A DNA stretch of 64,000 nucleotides, taken from Spodoptera frugiperda (lineage: Eukaryota; Arthropoda; Insecta; Lepidoptera; Noctuidae). The notes under the pieces are model-generated. The model ran no database searches. It was not told where the DNA came from and saw nothing but the letters and a program-made list of their open reading frames with translations. Positions 10,701 to 23,135 of the stretch are shown piece after piece (the first letter of the stretch is position 1; each line of letters opens with the position of its first letter). The stretch spans positions 3,600,001 through 3,664,000 of the forward strand of contig NC_064229.1 in NCBI RefSeq assembly GCF_023101765.2, given 5' to 3'. The translations under genes were made by a program, and so were the position numbers.

Positions 10701-13700
10701 GTCGTGGGTGCGTTTATAAACACAAGGTTCACATACACATCACACCCACACCCGAAACAACAATTTGTGGATCACACAAAGAGTTGCTCCGAGCGGTTGC
10801 CTACCCGCTACACGTTCCGCGACAGGCTTTTGCCCAGCCAACGCATTAATCAGTATTGAGTCTTTAGATAACTATCTCAATGTTAATAATATTATTATCA
10901 ATTTCAAATCCCTTCTTCACGAAATTCTGTCCACATCGTACAGAATAATCATTAAAACTCACCCAGCAGGCACGTCACTAAACATCCACTCTGCGATCAC
11001 AAGATCGAATTCTTCTTTAGGGTCATTAAACAGCTTCTGAACCGCTTCAGTTTCCACTGTGGTCTTCAGCATCTCTGTCATCATGTATATCAGAAAGCCA
11101 ATGTTCTCTATGACAATAGTTCTGTCCATGATACTCTTTATCGTCATCATATTCTCTGGAAAAAGGAGAGGGACTTGTGGTTATTTATAAGTATTTTTGT
11201 TGAACTGCTGTTCTGTCTTTTGGAGCAAAGAAGAAAAAAATGTATCATATTCTTTATTTAAGCTGATATCAAAACGAACTAAATTACTGAGAATGCGCAT
11301 GCTGCTCGTGAATAAGAGTTCCATTGTGATTTGAAACTAGTAGAGCTTTTGTCAATCATTAACGTGAGTACCAAAACCGTTATGATCAATTGCGAGTCAA
11401 AGTCAAAGTAAATGTCAATGTCAAAGTAAATGTCAAAGTAAATGTCAATGTCAATGTCAAAGTAAATGTCAATGTCAAAGTAAATGTCAATGTCAAAGTC
11501 AAAGTAAATGTCAAAGTCAAAGCAAATGTCAATGTCAAAGTGAAAGCAAATGTAAATGTCAAAGTCAAAGTAAATGTCAATGTCAAAGTAAATGTCAATG
11601 TCAAAGTCAAAGTAAATGTCAAAGTAAATGTCAATGTCAAAGTAAATGTCAAAGTCAAAGTAAATGTCAATGTCAAAGTGAAAGCAAATGTCAATGTCAA
11701 AGTCAAAGTAAATGTCAATGTCAAAGTCTAGCATGTCAATGTCAAAGTGAAAGTATATGTCAATGTCAAAGTCAAAGCAAATGTCAATGTCAAAGTGAAA
11801 GTAAATGTCAATGTCAAAGTAAATGTCAATGTCAAAGTAAATGTCAATGTCAAAGTAAATGTCAATGTCAAAGTAAATGTCAATGTCAAAGTCAAAGTAA
11901 ATGTCAAAGTCAAAGTAAATGTCAAAGTCAAAGTAAATGTCAAAGTCAAAGTAAATGTCAAAGTCAAAGTAAATGTCAATGTCAAACTGAAAGCAAATGT
12001 CAAAGTCAAAGCAAATGTCAATGACAAAGCAAATGTCAATGTCAAAGTGAAAGTAAATGTCAATGTCAAAGTGAAAGCAAATGTCAATATCAAAATCAAA
12101 GCAAATGTCAATGTCAAAGTGAAAGTAAATGTCAATGTCAAAGTGAAAGTAAATGTCAAAGTCAAAGTAAATGTCAATGTCAAAATCAAATCTGAAAAAT
12201 CAATCTGTCAGTCTGTCCGTCAGTGAAGGTGCTCGTAGTAGTAGTAGTGAGGACTAATAAAATTTTACTAACAAATATTTCAGTGTAACTCTGAACTTAC
12301 CGGGTATAATATCAAACGTGGCACTCACTTCAATTGTGCGAAGTTTTGGAGGAGGATTCTTATAAACAAACGGTGTGATGTAGGTGACCTGAAAGAGAAA
12401 AATATACATAAACTCAAGCATAATAATAGAGCTTCTACTTTAAACATAATTTACTAGTAATGTACAAATAAATGTGTTATAGTAACGCTCAATTGCTAAA
12501 TTTTAAGGGACCACTGGGTTAAGTACTGCACGCATGTGTGCACAGTTGGTGCGGTGGCTGGGCAACCGGCTACCGCGTAAAGAGTGGCAGATTCGATTCT
12601 CGCACGGACCAACTCTTTGTGTGATCCACAAATTGTTGTTTCGGGTCTGGGTGTCATGTGTATTCGAACTTGTATGTTTGTAAACGCACCCACGACGCAA
12701 GAAAAAATCTGGGGAGACTATTAAACCACCAGTCATGTCACCAACCGTGCAGTCAAAATTAAGGCTTATCATTTAATTCTGTTTGAAGATGTTATTGCAC
12801 AATTACTACGCTTGCGATTAGATAGCTGCAATTATAATATAATCATAGTGATTTTTTGGAATAACCAGAGTGAGATGTGGCGCAATACAAACAGCTTCAG
12901 CATACTTTTTAACTGGCTTCCGAAAAAAGAGGTTCTCAGTTTGACTATTATTTTGTGTCAGAAATTATCCTCTTTTAACCAAACTCTCATCTGCGCCACT
13001 CGCAACTATGGCCCCAAAAATGAAAGTAACTCTAGACCTATCTAGCAAATACTACCGAATATGACTAAAAAATAAAAAAGCAACGTCACGCCTTTTATCC
13101 CCGAAGGGGTAGGCAGAGGTGCTCATTACGACATGTAATAACGCTATACAATGTACACCCACTTGTCACTGTTTGTGTTAGAAGTCCCATGTAATAGGGG
13201 GTGAGCCTATTGCCTACTGGACACAATTCCAGACACCGTGCTATTCCTGAGAAATTTTCGAAAAACCGAAACAGGCCCAGTAATACTTTGCCCGACTCGG
13301 GAACCCGAGAACCCCTTGTACGGCAGTCGCACTTGCGACCACTCGACCAATGAGGCAGTCTCGAGGCAGACTAAAAAAAACTTTCATAAAATTAGCAAAC
13401 CTATCAACTTCAAATTAGAACGTCACAGTTTAAGACATATGTTACGACTTTCGAAGCCTCCCAGACTTTCAACTAGGTCAAACGCCAAACTTCAGCTCAA
13501 ACTGAGACAAACTCCAGAACGTGACGTCATGCCCTAACCATTACTCTTTCAAAGTAATTAGACATTGTTAGGACGAATTTTTTGTTTAAGAGTGCTTTTT
13601 CCACGAGAGATGGGCTATGCTACGTTGCTGTGGACGCGTTTGGCTTCCACCAATCACATAGATTCGTACTGGTAGAAACGGAGTCAGCTAAGCTATGTTT

Positions 13701-15451
13701 CTTATAAAAAGATGCGTGCTATGGATGGCTTTCCTAATATCGATATGCGCATCTCCCTCGCCCAGCTACATATTAGCTTAGAATCAGTGGAAGCGGTCAC
13801 ATAGTTTTACAGCTTAGCTATTAAATATTACATACATACATAGCACATCTCTGGTGAAAAAGCATCCTAAGACAATGTAAAATGTTAGTATAGAAAACAT
13901 TAACCTCACTTCAGTATTAGAATATAATATTATAGCAAAAGTAATTATAATTTGATTGATAAAACTGTTTTTTTTTGTATTAATGAGCTGACGTTTGGCC
14001 GCTATCTCGCCTGATGGCTGAAGACTTATCTTTACAATCATCAAGGCAGTCCATTTTGAAAATCAAAAAAAGATACCTATTATCGATAATAAATCAAGGT
14101 TTACGTATTACAGAGGTGCTACAAATGGGAATACGTAACGTAAATAGTCAGTATTTGTGTAGAATACTAATTATGTCCAGACACCGTGCTATTTAAAAGA
14201 CGAAGAGAGGACCAGCCTAATTATTTACGGCATGTGGTCTTGGTATAATAGGCATAGTAAGACTAAAAATATTAACCTTTCATAAAATTGCAAACCTATC
14301 TTCAAATTAGGTCACTTTAAGACATATGTTACGCTTTAAGCCTCCCAGACTTTCAACTAGGTCAAACGCCAAACTTCAGCTCAAACTACTCCAGAAACGT
14401 ATTAACCATTACTCTTTCAAAGTAATTAGACATTGTTAGGACGAATTGAGTGCTTTTTCCACACAAATGGGCTATGCTACGTTGCTGTAACGTTTTTCCA
14501 CCAATCATACAACTTGTAACTGGTAACGGACTCAGCTAAGCTATGTTTTTTTTACGGAAAGAAGCGTGCTATGTAGATGGCTCCCTACTATCGATAGATT
14601 TAATCACACCAATAGCTTAATATCAATGGAAACGGTCACATAGTTTCACAGCTTAGCTATTACATCTTCTTAGCATAGCTACATAGCACATCTCTGGTGG
14701 AAAAGCATCCTAAGACAATGTAAAATGTTAGTATAGAAAACATTAACCTCACTTCAGTGTTAGAATATAATATAGCAAAAGTAATTTGATTGATAAAACT
14801 TTTATCTTTACAATCATCAAGGCAATCCGTTTTGAAAACCAGAAAAAGATAAATATCGATAATAAATCAAGGTTCATATATTATCTAAAATACGTAACGT
14901 AAATAGTATTATTTTTGTATTACTTAATTATATTCATGGAAAGAGTCAAACTGACGAGAAGAACTATTATTTAATTATTATTTAAAGATCAGTGGTTTAA
15001 TTCATCATAAAACTATTTCCCTATTCCGAATATGAAATATAATAAAAACACACAATATGCAGTTAACCATACAACTTGGGATCAATTTACAACAGTAACT
15101 GCTTTTGTAGATTTTAATATGTTTATAAGTTTGGATTTTGTCGTCAATCACGTTGCAATACTGAACGAATTTTAATAAAATTTGGTATACAGGCAGGGTA
15201 TGAGCTTACTTAGTGTACTTAAGCTACTGTAAAACCATGTCTAGTTTACCAAAACTTATTATCAAAATCCCTGTTCATACTAAAAAAAAAGAACTAACCT
15301 CATGTCCAGCATTCAGCAGATGCCTGACAACACCATCTCCAAGGTTCCCATGACTCCTGGAAGGCATGGGGAACACCACCAGGATCTTGGACGCCTCACC
15401 ACAAGTCAGTAATATGCTGACCAACAAACAAAACACCTTCTCTCGTTCCAT
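7740..15451 (-). CDS. UGT-2: UDP-glycosyltransferase (UGT33-like), complete
   Basis: ER UGT of 524 residues. Coding exons on the minus strand: 15299-15451, 12301-12388, 10963-11155, 10220-10417, 9522-9741, 8971-9190, 8355-8574 and 7740-8022. The start is MEREKVF, chosen because an acceptor (CCTCAG) sits 5 nt before it; the ATG at 15490 would lie in the intron. A signal peptide precedes the putative catalytic His34 in PSRSHGNLG. The UDP-sugar binding block (YFSMGSNLKSKD, then WAPQPAIL) and the THGG signature are in exons 6-7. A C-terminal membrane helix is followed by a tail ending KKKKN, which fits a KKXX ER-retrieval signal. Intron 2 holds an 800-bp hexamer satellite, and intron 1 holds a tandem duplication. 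The closest relative here is UGT-3 on the other strand; their last exons share 166 bases with one difference. Confidence 0.93.
10698..10845 (-). repeat. SINE family III copy, reverse, in UGT-2 intron 3
   Basis: Family III is tRNA-derived. Forward sense reads 'cagtggctgggcaaccggct', a B-box-like 'gggttcgattcccgc', 'tttgtgtgatccacaaattg', 'tttcgggtctgggtgt', and ends 'aaacgcacccacgacacagg'. Confidence 0.75.
11395..12190 (+). repeat. hexanucleotide satellite, units GTCAAT, GTCAAA and GTAAAT
   Basis: About 800 bases built almost only of the hexamers gtcaat, gtcaaa and gtaaat, with gtgaaa and gcaaat variants, often grouped as 18-mers. Because the period is a multiple of three and the units lack stop codons, long frames (Val-Asn-Val-Lys, Thr-Leu-Thr-Phe) appear on both strands. 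They are not genes. It lies inside UGT-2 intron 2. Confidence 0.95.
12540..12712 (+). repeat. SINE family III copy, forward, in UGT-2 intron 1
   Basis: Carries 'cagttggtgcggtggctggg', 'agattcgattctcgcacgga' and the 'aaacgcacccacgacgc' end. Confidence 0.8.
13080..13370 (+). repeat. SINE family II copy, forward, nearly full length
   Basis: Runs from 'caacgtcacgccttttatcc' through 'aagtcccatgtaatagggg', 'gagaaattttcgaaaaaccg' and 'cccgactcgggaacccgag' to the 'actcgaccaatgaggcagtc' end. In UGT-2 intron 1. Confidence 0.8.
13381..14935. repeat. tandem duplication, about 0.9-kb unit, each with a MITE
   Basis: Copy 1 (about 13381-14173) and copy 2 (about 14279-14935) share blocks such as 'cctcccagactttcaactag', 'aattagacattgttagga' and 'taagacaatgtaaaatgtta' in the same order. 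Each copy encloses a fold-back element (13588-13872 and 14450-14714) with ends like 'gtgctttttccac' and 'ggtggaaaagcatcctaa'. The same element type recurs at 43955-44283. Confidence 0.75.
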
Positions 15452-17542
15452 GATGGCTGAGGAGTAATTAAGCATAATGTTTGTCGTCATTATATTTATA
15501 CACGTTAAATCGTCTTATCAGGGCTGCTCAAGCTACGCGCGGGTGTAATTATCTCTCTTGATAAATAAAAACAGATGTGCATTGAAGTGAAAAAATTAAG
15601 TAATAACACTATAATATTATAAATGTAAAAGGTTATTTGTTTGAATGTTAGGAAGTTTTTCCTTCAAAAACGCTGAAATTACTGAACGGATTTTAATGAA
15701 ATTCGATGTACATACAGGGCATGTGTAATATATTGTATAGTTGATTTTACTGAGATATACAACAGGGTATGTGTATTGTATAGTTAGTTATATAAAAAGT
15801 CATTAAAGTAACTTACTAATAAACTTTAATATAGATTTCGTTCATATAAGGCTACTAAGTAACTGCAAAATACAAAACTCAAGAACAGCCAAACTACTCG
15901 TAATTTCTGTAATTCGTGTTTTTCAAGTTAAATATTCATTGATATCCGAGGATGTCCTGACAAGAAACTTTCCTTATTAGCTAAAAGCAAAACGCGGAAA
16001 TAGTAAGAAAAACTTGGATGAGAAAACTAATTACTTTACAAATAAATAATAGGAACAATTGAACCAAAGTTTCATTAATACACTTTAGGGCCATTCAAAG
16101 TTAAACCCTCTTTGAGTATTAAGATTTTGGCAAATCGATTAATGACAAACAGACAGTCACCTCAATACACATTATACTGTATAGGTCACCAACACAAGTT
16201 AAGATTATCAATTTGAAAATAAACTCGTTTTCTAACAGTGATAACAACATAGTTATCATTTTATAAATATGCCTGATATACCGTACAATGTACATAGTTT
16301 TTTATGGTATAAGCCGGTAAACGAGCAGACGGGTCACCTGATGGTAAGCAATCGCCGTCGCCCAAGCTAAACCAACCAACTTTCTGTGAAACCGTGGTAT
16401 CACTCCGGTCGAGCCGGCCCATTCGTGCCAAAGCATAGCTCTCCCCCTGTTAATGGACTGACACTGTGTATCTGTTATTCTTTGAAGGGTTTCAATAAAC
16501 TCTTAAAAAACAGGCAATGTAGACCTCTTTAACCCTAATAACCTAATAAACTGTACCTACTTCATCATTTTACACCTAATATTACAATAATTTCATAAAA
16601 TAATTAATTTAATACTTTAAGTGCGACCCATATCCAAAATAAGGTTGAGATTCACTTCTTACATGATTTTTTTTTGGATTCTATTGAGCATTCATACAAG
16701 TATTAATCTGTATGTGAACTATATAATGGCTCGTTTCTTAATATGTATTATTCAATTTACCTAGCTATTAAATAGTCAACGTGATAAACTGTCAAAAGAT
16801 TTTCCCATGAAATTATTATAAAATAATAGCTTCTGTTCTTTAATTCCTAGCCCCCAAAAAGCCGGCAACGCACTTGTAACGCCTTGGTGGTTAGGATGTC
16901 AATGGGCGACGGCGATTGCTTACCATCAGGTGACCTGTATGCTCGCTTGCCACATATTCCATAAAAAAATCTAATATATAAAAATAAGTCGGGTTTTCCT
17001 TCCTGACGCTATAACTCCAGAACGCACGAACCGATTTCCATGGTTTTGCATTCGTTGGATAGGTCTCGAACTCCATAAAGTTAATAGCAAAGAAAATTCA
17101 CGCAGGAAAACAGGAAAAATTATTGGTGTCGAAACCGAGTTCGTCAGTTGCTAGTTTAATATAATATTTAGGTACTTCTAATAATAGTTACATGACAACA
17201 AATGAAAACTTACTTTAAAGAATATAACGTAGGTTACTATGCCATTTAACTGACTTTATTAAGAGATTAACGTAAATATATGTACATATTCTGGGAGTAC
17301 AAACTCATCTATTGTTGTCCCACACGATGTTCGAAATAAATTAAACTTTGAACTATGAAACAATTAACATAATAACAACCAAAAACCTGATTCACGATTT
17401 ACACATCACTCACACACGAGACCAAAAACTAATGGCACCACAGCTTTAAAATTAAATTCTAAACAACACCTAAAATAGCACACAAACTATATAACTTATT
17501 TATAAAATGTATAAGTTTATAATTCAAACGATTTTACTCACT

Positions 17543-17655
17543 TTTTACGTATAAAACTTATAAATTATATTTTTTTATTTCTATAGAGACGAGAGACCGA
17601 TTCGATATTATCAGGATGACTAAAATCCTGTGTTGTTCGGTAAGTTATATACTTA
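17543..17655 (-). promoter_or_regulatory. probable UGT-2 promoter and untranslated first exon
   Basis: On the minus strand a TATATAACTTACC box (17639-17651) is followed about 100 bases later by a donor GTGAGT at 17542-17537. The leader contains ATAATTTATAAGTTTTATAC. UGT-3 has the same arrangement: TATATAACTTGCC, a leader with ATAATTTATAAGTTT, and a GTGAGT donor. The shared pattern supports both calls. Confidence 0.5.
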
Positions 17656-18819
17656 AAAGTAGTCTAGCCGGCACGAACTTGCTTAACGGTCTGGCAAATA
17701 TGACTATTTTGAGAGTGGAAAATCATGCAATTACTTCTCCCGCCTTGGGTGAGTCGAGAGGGAGAGTGGCAGACTCTAACTCTTTTTGACATTAACGAAA
17801 TGTGTATGGGTAAAACCACAACTAGAGCCACCTTACGTACGATAGATTATTATAATTTGCTAGGAGTAGATTAAGCAATGAAAATAGAGGATAATATTGC
17901 GAAGCCAACATGTAATTTTAATAAAACAATTGCGTAATTCACATACCTGTATTTAGGTACAATAGCCAATTAAGTTATCTTAAAAAAGAAGCAATCTTAT
18001 ATTTTAATTTATGCCTGACGTAAAAGAACTTATTCTTACACCTAATATTTCAGATTAAAATCTCATAATTTACATAATTACAAAATAATGCAGTTGGCAA
18101 CACAATTGCATACAAAATTCACCTAAACACATTGCATTTGGAATTGGCCGAGTAGCACCGTCGAAGCTGTTTCTAAACCTGAACTTTTTAAACGACGATC
18201 ACAACACGCCTGCCCAACGTAAATATAATGAACGAACGTGTAACCAAGAATTGTTTTATGAACCTGATTGAAAAAAGACCTATGGTGCTATATACCTATC
18301 TTGCTCGTTCTTCTCCATAGGAATCACTTTAGAACGAGCGAGCAAATAGCTTCACTAGAGGATTGACCGACAGACAGACATTTTTTTTTAATTGTTTAGA
18401 ATTATAAATTTATAAATTGTAATATTTGCTTTGACGTTCAAAAGTGTCTTCCCTATCTATTTGAAATAAATAATTTTGACTTTAACTTTGAAAGGGAAAC
18501 CTAATTTGGAAGAGGCTGTTGATAACTGAATAGAAACCTATACCATGCATAGTATGCCATCATTGTTATGTATGAATGATATTGACATTACAGTAGATTA
18601 GCACCTGGTTTAAGTTATCAATTTATCAATAAATGTATCTTATAAATAGTCATATCTTGTCATAAAATGTTTCACTATCCGTATGCATATGACATAATAA
18701 TAATACAAACAAATAAATTGTTATTCCTCGTTCCCACGGTTTGCCTTATTGACGCAAATACTAAACTCGTTTAACGTTTTATATTTAGCATGGAATGTAC
18801 TAATGCAGGAATCTTTGTA

Positions 18820-18990
18820 TGGTATAAGCTAGTAACCAAGCAGACGGATCACCTAATGGTAAGCAATCGCCACCACCCATGAACACCCGAAACACCAGAG
18901 GCGTTACTAGTGCGTTACCGGCTTTTTGGGGATTAGGAACTTGAGGGTTGTTGGAGAATCGGAGATTGGATAGATTGGGAAGGGGGTTTA
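18820..18990 (+). repeat. SINE family IV copy, forward
   Basis: Carries 'ggtataagctagtaaccaag', 'atggtaagcaatcgccacca' and 'gcgttaccggctttttgggg'. Confidence 0.75.
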
Positions 18991-19496
18991 AATTTTGGCA
19001 AATTTACCCTAAAATACACAAATATCAACCAGAAACGAATCTTAGTATTTAAACCCACAATTCACTATTCAGTCTTTTATTACAAGACTGTTTTATAACA
19101 ACAGCGCCTGAATTAAGATTGCGAGATAAAACTGGTGGTGCAATTTGACGTATTGATCATATATTTTTACAGGCGGTTTAAGTATCTTACCAATGCAGAT
19201 ACCACGATAAAATATAAAATCAGACATTATTGATTTAAAGATACATGTCACGATAATATATTATAACAATGGCCACAAATATTTCTACGGTACAGCAATT
19301 CCAAATCTATATTTTTAATCTAGGTTAACGAAATCCTACTAATCCGACATAAAACCATATTTTATTTGAAATTGACAATAACGACATATTGTAGGGTACA
19401 AACCATTCATCACTTTGGCTTCCAATTAAACTAGGCAATATTTTAAAGAAAATTTAGAACCAAACATGCTTACATAATATGAACAAAATATAATAT

Positions 19497-19650
19497 AGGG
19501 CATGACCCGGAGCTGCGGACTACCTAGCGGGTTTACCGAGGTTCCGGCTAGAAAAGCAGGATTAGAAACGGGGTGGTTTTTAGTCAGTAAGAGTCTGACA
19601 CTCCCTCTCGCCTCACCCAAGCCGGGAGAAGTTATTTAATGATTTCCTCC
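19497..19650 (-). repeat. SINE family I copy, reverse
   Basis: Runs from 'gacccggagctgcggactac' to 'ggagaagttatttaatgatt'. It lies about 230 bases downstream of the cuticle-type gene. Confidence 0.8.
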
Positions 19651-19881
19651 CTTATAAAAGTTGTGTTGATATATTTAATCACATAATTATACTTACTTAT
19701 TTACAGTACAGACAGCCTTGTTGGTCGAATTACCAACCAAAGAATCTCTAGTTCGATTAACAGATCGGGTAAGCACAAAAATATTAGAAAAACACTAGAT
19801 AACTCTTCAAAACATCTTTAATTTTGCAACAATTGTCATATTGATATCACATAAGGGAATCACAGAGCAAGGTCAGTTGGT

Positions 19882-20505
19882 TTAAACGGCAACGAGAGGG
19901 GCTGAAGCTGCGTAGGGAGAAGCGACGTAAGGCGCAGCTACGTAGGGCGCAGCAGCAGAAGCGACGTAGGCGGCAGGAGAAGCGACGTAGGCGGCAGGAG
20001 AAGCGACGTAGGCGGCTAGTCCATTGTTGACGCGGTGGAAGTACTGCGAGCTGGTGGCAGTGACAACTGCTGCTGGGGCCGCAGCCACTAAAGGTGCTTC
20101 CACCAAGGCAGGCTTGGCAGCAGAGATGGCGACTAGCGCGGCGAGAACAACAATCTGTTGAAAATGAAAAACGAGGTTAGAATCGATAATAAAGGAACAG
20201 GACAAAAACGAAAAGAAGAATATAATATAAATTCTAGTAACTACAATGTAAACTGTTTTCCTTACAGAACTTGTAGGTATAATTATGACTTATAAACAGT
20301 AAATATGATGGCAAAACCATTTTAAACAGATGATACCAGTCCAGAAGTACGGTCTGGTGATAATGATGAATACAGTTACAAAGGCATATAAGATCACTTT
20401 TCTCCAACATATTTTAAGGGACTTGCCCAGCCCTTAGGCAGCTACCACTGCCCTGAACTAAATAATCATCACACAATATATACGAATACTTACAAGTTTC
20501 ATCAT
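19882..20505 (-). CDS. small secreted Ala/Val/Tyr-rich cuticle-type protein
   Basis: Two coding exons, 20494-20505 (MMKL) and 19882-20154, give 94 residues. A tiny first exon that interrupts the signal peptide is the classic layout of insect cuticle genes. After the signal peptide (ending near ISAA) the protein is low-complexity. It has three AAYVASP repeats encoded by tandem 21-bp units, then APYVAAPYVASPYAASAP and a short VAV end. The central block SSQYFHRVNNG is the only non-repetitive part. No chitin-binding R&R consensus is present, so it fits the loosely defined Ala-rich hypothetical cuticular proteins and would be secreted into the cuticle or another extracellular matrix. A TATA box and an ATTAAA signal flank it. 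It sits between two UGT genes of opposite orientation. Confidence 0.8.
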
Positions 20506-20570
20506 CTTGGTTAGGTTATCTTGCTTGTACTGCTAAAACAGGACTCGTGCCTTTTACCTGTTCATCAGAC

Positions 20571-20580
20571 CATTTTATAC
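20571..20580 (-). promoter_or_regulatory. TATA box of the cuticle-type gene
   Basis: GTATAAAATG on the minus strand, about 70 bases before the first ATG at 20505. Confidence 0.6.
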
Positions 20581-21899
20581 GTACCAGCGGCCAATGGTGT
20601 TGCAACTGACTATCCTCAGTAACGCTCTGGCATTGGTCGACACGTGAGCAGTGAACCGAGTAATGCTTCGGGAGTCATTGGCATGCAAGATAGCAATGTC
20701 TCCCATAATTTATTGTGCTTCACTTGCACTTTGATAATATTGTCTCGTTTTTTTTTGGAAGTGGGTTGCAAGTTATTCAAGTTGTTAATAGAATTATCTC
20801 TACATTTAATTTTATCGCGTAAACCAGTCTCAACAAATATCTGTAGTTTACTATATGTATATAAGCCTTCTTTTTTCTCCCAACCAATTCTAACTATATT
20901 TTTATAATAACTATAATTATCATGAGACATGCTAAATTAATAAAAAAGTAGTAGTAGGCTACACGACGTCGCCACGTCTGCGCACGCTGCTTATGGAAAA
21001 GAGTCTCTCTGTGGCTGCAATCTAGTAGAGCTTTTCTCATTAGTTCACGAGCCTGACGAGATTATTAATTGATACTGCGTACAGATTCATCAAAATTTAG
21101 ACAGATGATACAAGTTCATCAGTAATTGGTATTGTCAGACTGACCCGATTCATTGTTTTCAATAACCAGACTTCTAGTCTTCTAAACATTGTTTGTCATT
21201 TGTTTCCAACAACTTCTATCACGCATATCTCCATCCCATATTTCAAACACAATAATTCTTAAAACATTATGATTTCTTTGACTCTCTTTACAATTTCTTT
21301 GATTACAATAAGCATTCATTGTATAAATATAAACAGATAAGATAAGTTAGAGACTGAATGAGTTGTTTCTTATGAAGTCAACAATGAATTTACAAATTCA
21401 ACCAGCTCATGATGACTTGTATTATCCAATACTAATGACGTACTACAAATTTAAGAACCTAAAGCTCAATTTTCAACTTTAACGTGGGTGCAATACAGAA
21501 TATAGTTGTTTGTTTTGAGAAATGATCTGAAAAAAGTCGTTTTTGAAAAGACATGATGAAAAGCTTATAATTTTGGAAATAAATAGTAATGAATTAAAAT
21601 GTGTTCATATAACCTGATTTAGATTGGTGATATAGTTTGTGATATCTGTTATCACACATTTTAAGTAACAGGGTGACTTTAATCAATTGATTGATTAATG
21701 GACTAATGTATTTTTGGGACAAGTCTACTATCAGTTAACATGCATGCATACATGCAAGGCAAAGAGAAGATCAGCGAATTACTATGAAGACAAACTACTT
21801 GTTTAAGGTACGATAATGAAAAGTAATAGTTAAGATATTTTCTAAATTAAATGGAAAAGAAAGAAGTACCATGAGAACGAATGCTGAAAGTAAAATCAT

Positions 21900-22035
21900 C
21901 TTTTTAAGGGGGGAAAATCATCCAATGACTTCCCCTGCCCTCGGCGAGGCGGTAGGGAGTGTTAGACTCTTACTGACTAAAAACTACTTATACCTACTCT
22001 TGCTTGTCAAGCCGGGGCCCTGATAAGCGCGCTAC
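21900..22035 (+). repeat. SINE family I copy, forward
   Basis: Begins 'ttaaggggggaaaatcatcc' and ends near 'ccggggccctgataagcgcg'. Confidence 0.75.
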
Positions 22036-22978
22036 TTAGTCTACAAACTCACCATAACTGCATACATAAATCTGGTTTCTGGTAGTCAGTTAGTTACTTT
22101 TAGTACTAAACCAATTTAGTCGATGTGTTTATACGAACAAAGAAAACTTGCTAAAGAATTCAGTAAATATTTGATAGTCTACTCTACTTCCCCCAAATGG
22201 ATTGTTTTTTGTAGGTACTGGTAGTGTTTTTTTCCACAATTTTTGAGACTAGCTCTAAAGCTATCTTCAGCCTTCCCTCACTGTTCTGAATGAATACATA
22301 CTATGCCATAGATTTGATGGATTCCATACATATCTAAAGGCTTTCACTAGTGAAGTAGAATTTTCTCATTCGTTGCAAGATTTACAGGACAAATCATCAT
22401 ATTTTTTTTAAGGGTATAAGCCGGTAAACTAACTGACGGAACACCTGATGGTAAGCAATAGCACCAGATATATAAAATTGTATATAATTAAATTAAAAAT
22501 TTTCGGGCAATCGAGTGCTGTGTCGTGTATCACGGGTTCATATCCCTCACGGAAGAATGTTAGATGTATGTTACAAACAGAAGATTTTTTATATCAAAAT
22601 TCTCGTAATTCATTAACCCACTAACTGATGTATTTACAATACAAGCAATACTCGACAACAATTGTTTCAGAACTGTAATCTGATCAAACTCCACACGAGT
22701 ATTGCATAAGGCCTATTATTGGCTATCAATTTTAATCTACTAGATTAGATATTATACATATACGTGAACATGATCTATATTTAGGTAGCGTGAAGATTTT
22801 CCTGTAATTATAATAATATGTATTATGTTTGACATTTAAGGTTTATTAGATCCGGTTTGCCATGTCATCATGATTTTATTTTTATTGTAATTATTCGAGT
22901 ATTATTTATAATTTGACTTTTGTACAAATAGGTACGAGACAAAGGTTACAGTAAAATCATATTTTATTTTCAGTTAGC

Positions 22979-23135
22979 TTTTTTTGGATGGGGTAAATCA
23001 TCCAATGACTTCTCGCGTATTGGGCGAGGCGAGAGGGAGTGTCAGACTGTTACTGACTAAAAACCACTCCGTTCCTATTCCTACTTTTCGAGCCGAAGCC
23101 CCAGTAAACCCGTTAGGCAGTCCGCAGCTCCGAAT
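22979..23135 (+). repeat. SINE family I copy, forward
   Basis: From 'ttttttggatggggtaaatc' to 'ggcagtccgcagctccg'. An apparent 93-codon frame over it is only the repeat. Confidence 0.8.

Larger units (their letters stand above)
15452..19881. other. UGT-2 leader intron and intergenic; repeats, no coding gene seen
   Basis: Holds family IV pieces at 16295-16450 (forward), 16855-16968 (reverse) and 18820-18990 (forward), family I pieces at 17712-17785 and 19497-19650, and degenerate 'acgctgaaa...gaacggattttaatgaaatt' repeats near 15150 and 15670. The rest is AT-rich and unremarkable. Confidence 0.6.

Noticed and set aside
11279..12226. Long frames on both strands with Thr-Leu-Thr-Phe or Val-Asn-Val-Lys repeats
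   Set aside because: They are translations of the hexamer satellite, lack signal or splice context, and occur in several frames and strands at once.
15452..15490. Upstream ATG (MTTNIML) for UGT-2
   Set aside because: A splice acceptor lies between it and the second ATG, and the second start gives the 51-residue first exon shared with the paralogs.
19426..19620. Frame beginning MGEARGSVRLLLTKNHP
   Set aside because: Similar Ser/Arg/Leu frames recur wherever SINE family I occurs; it is a repeat translation.
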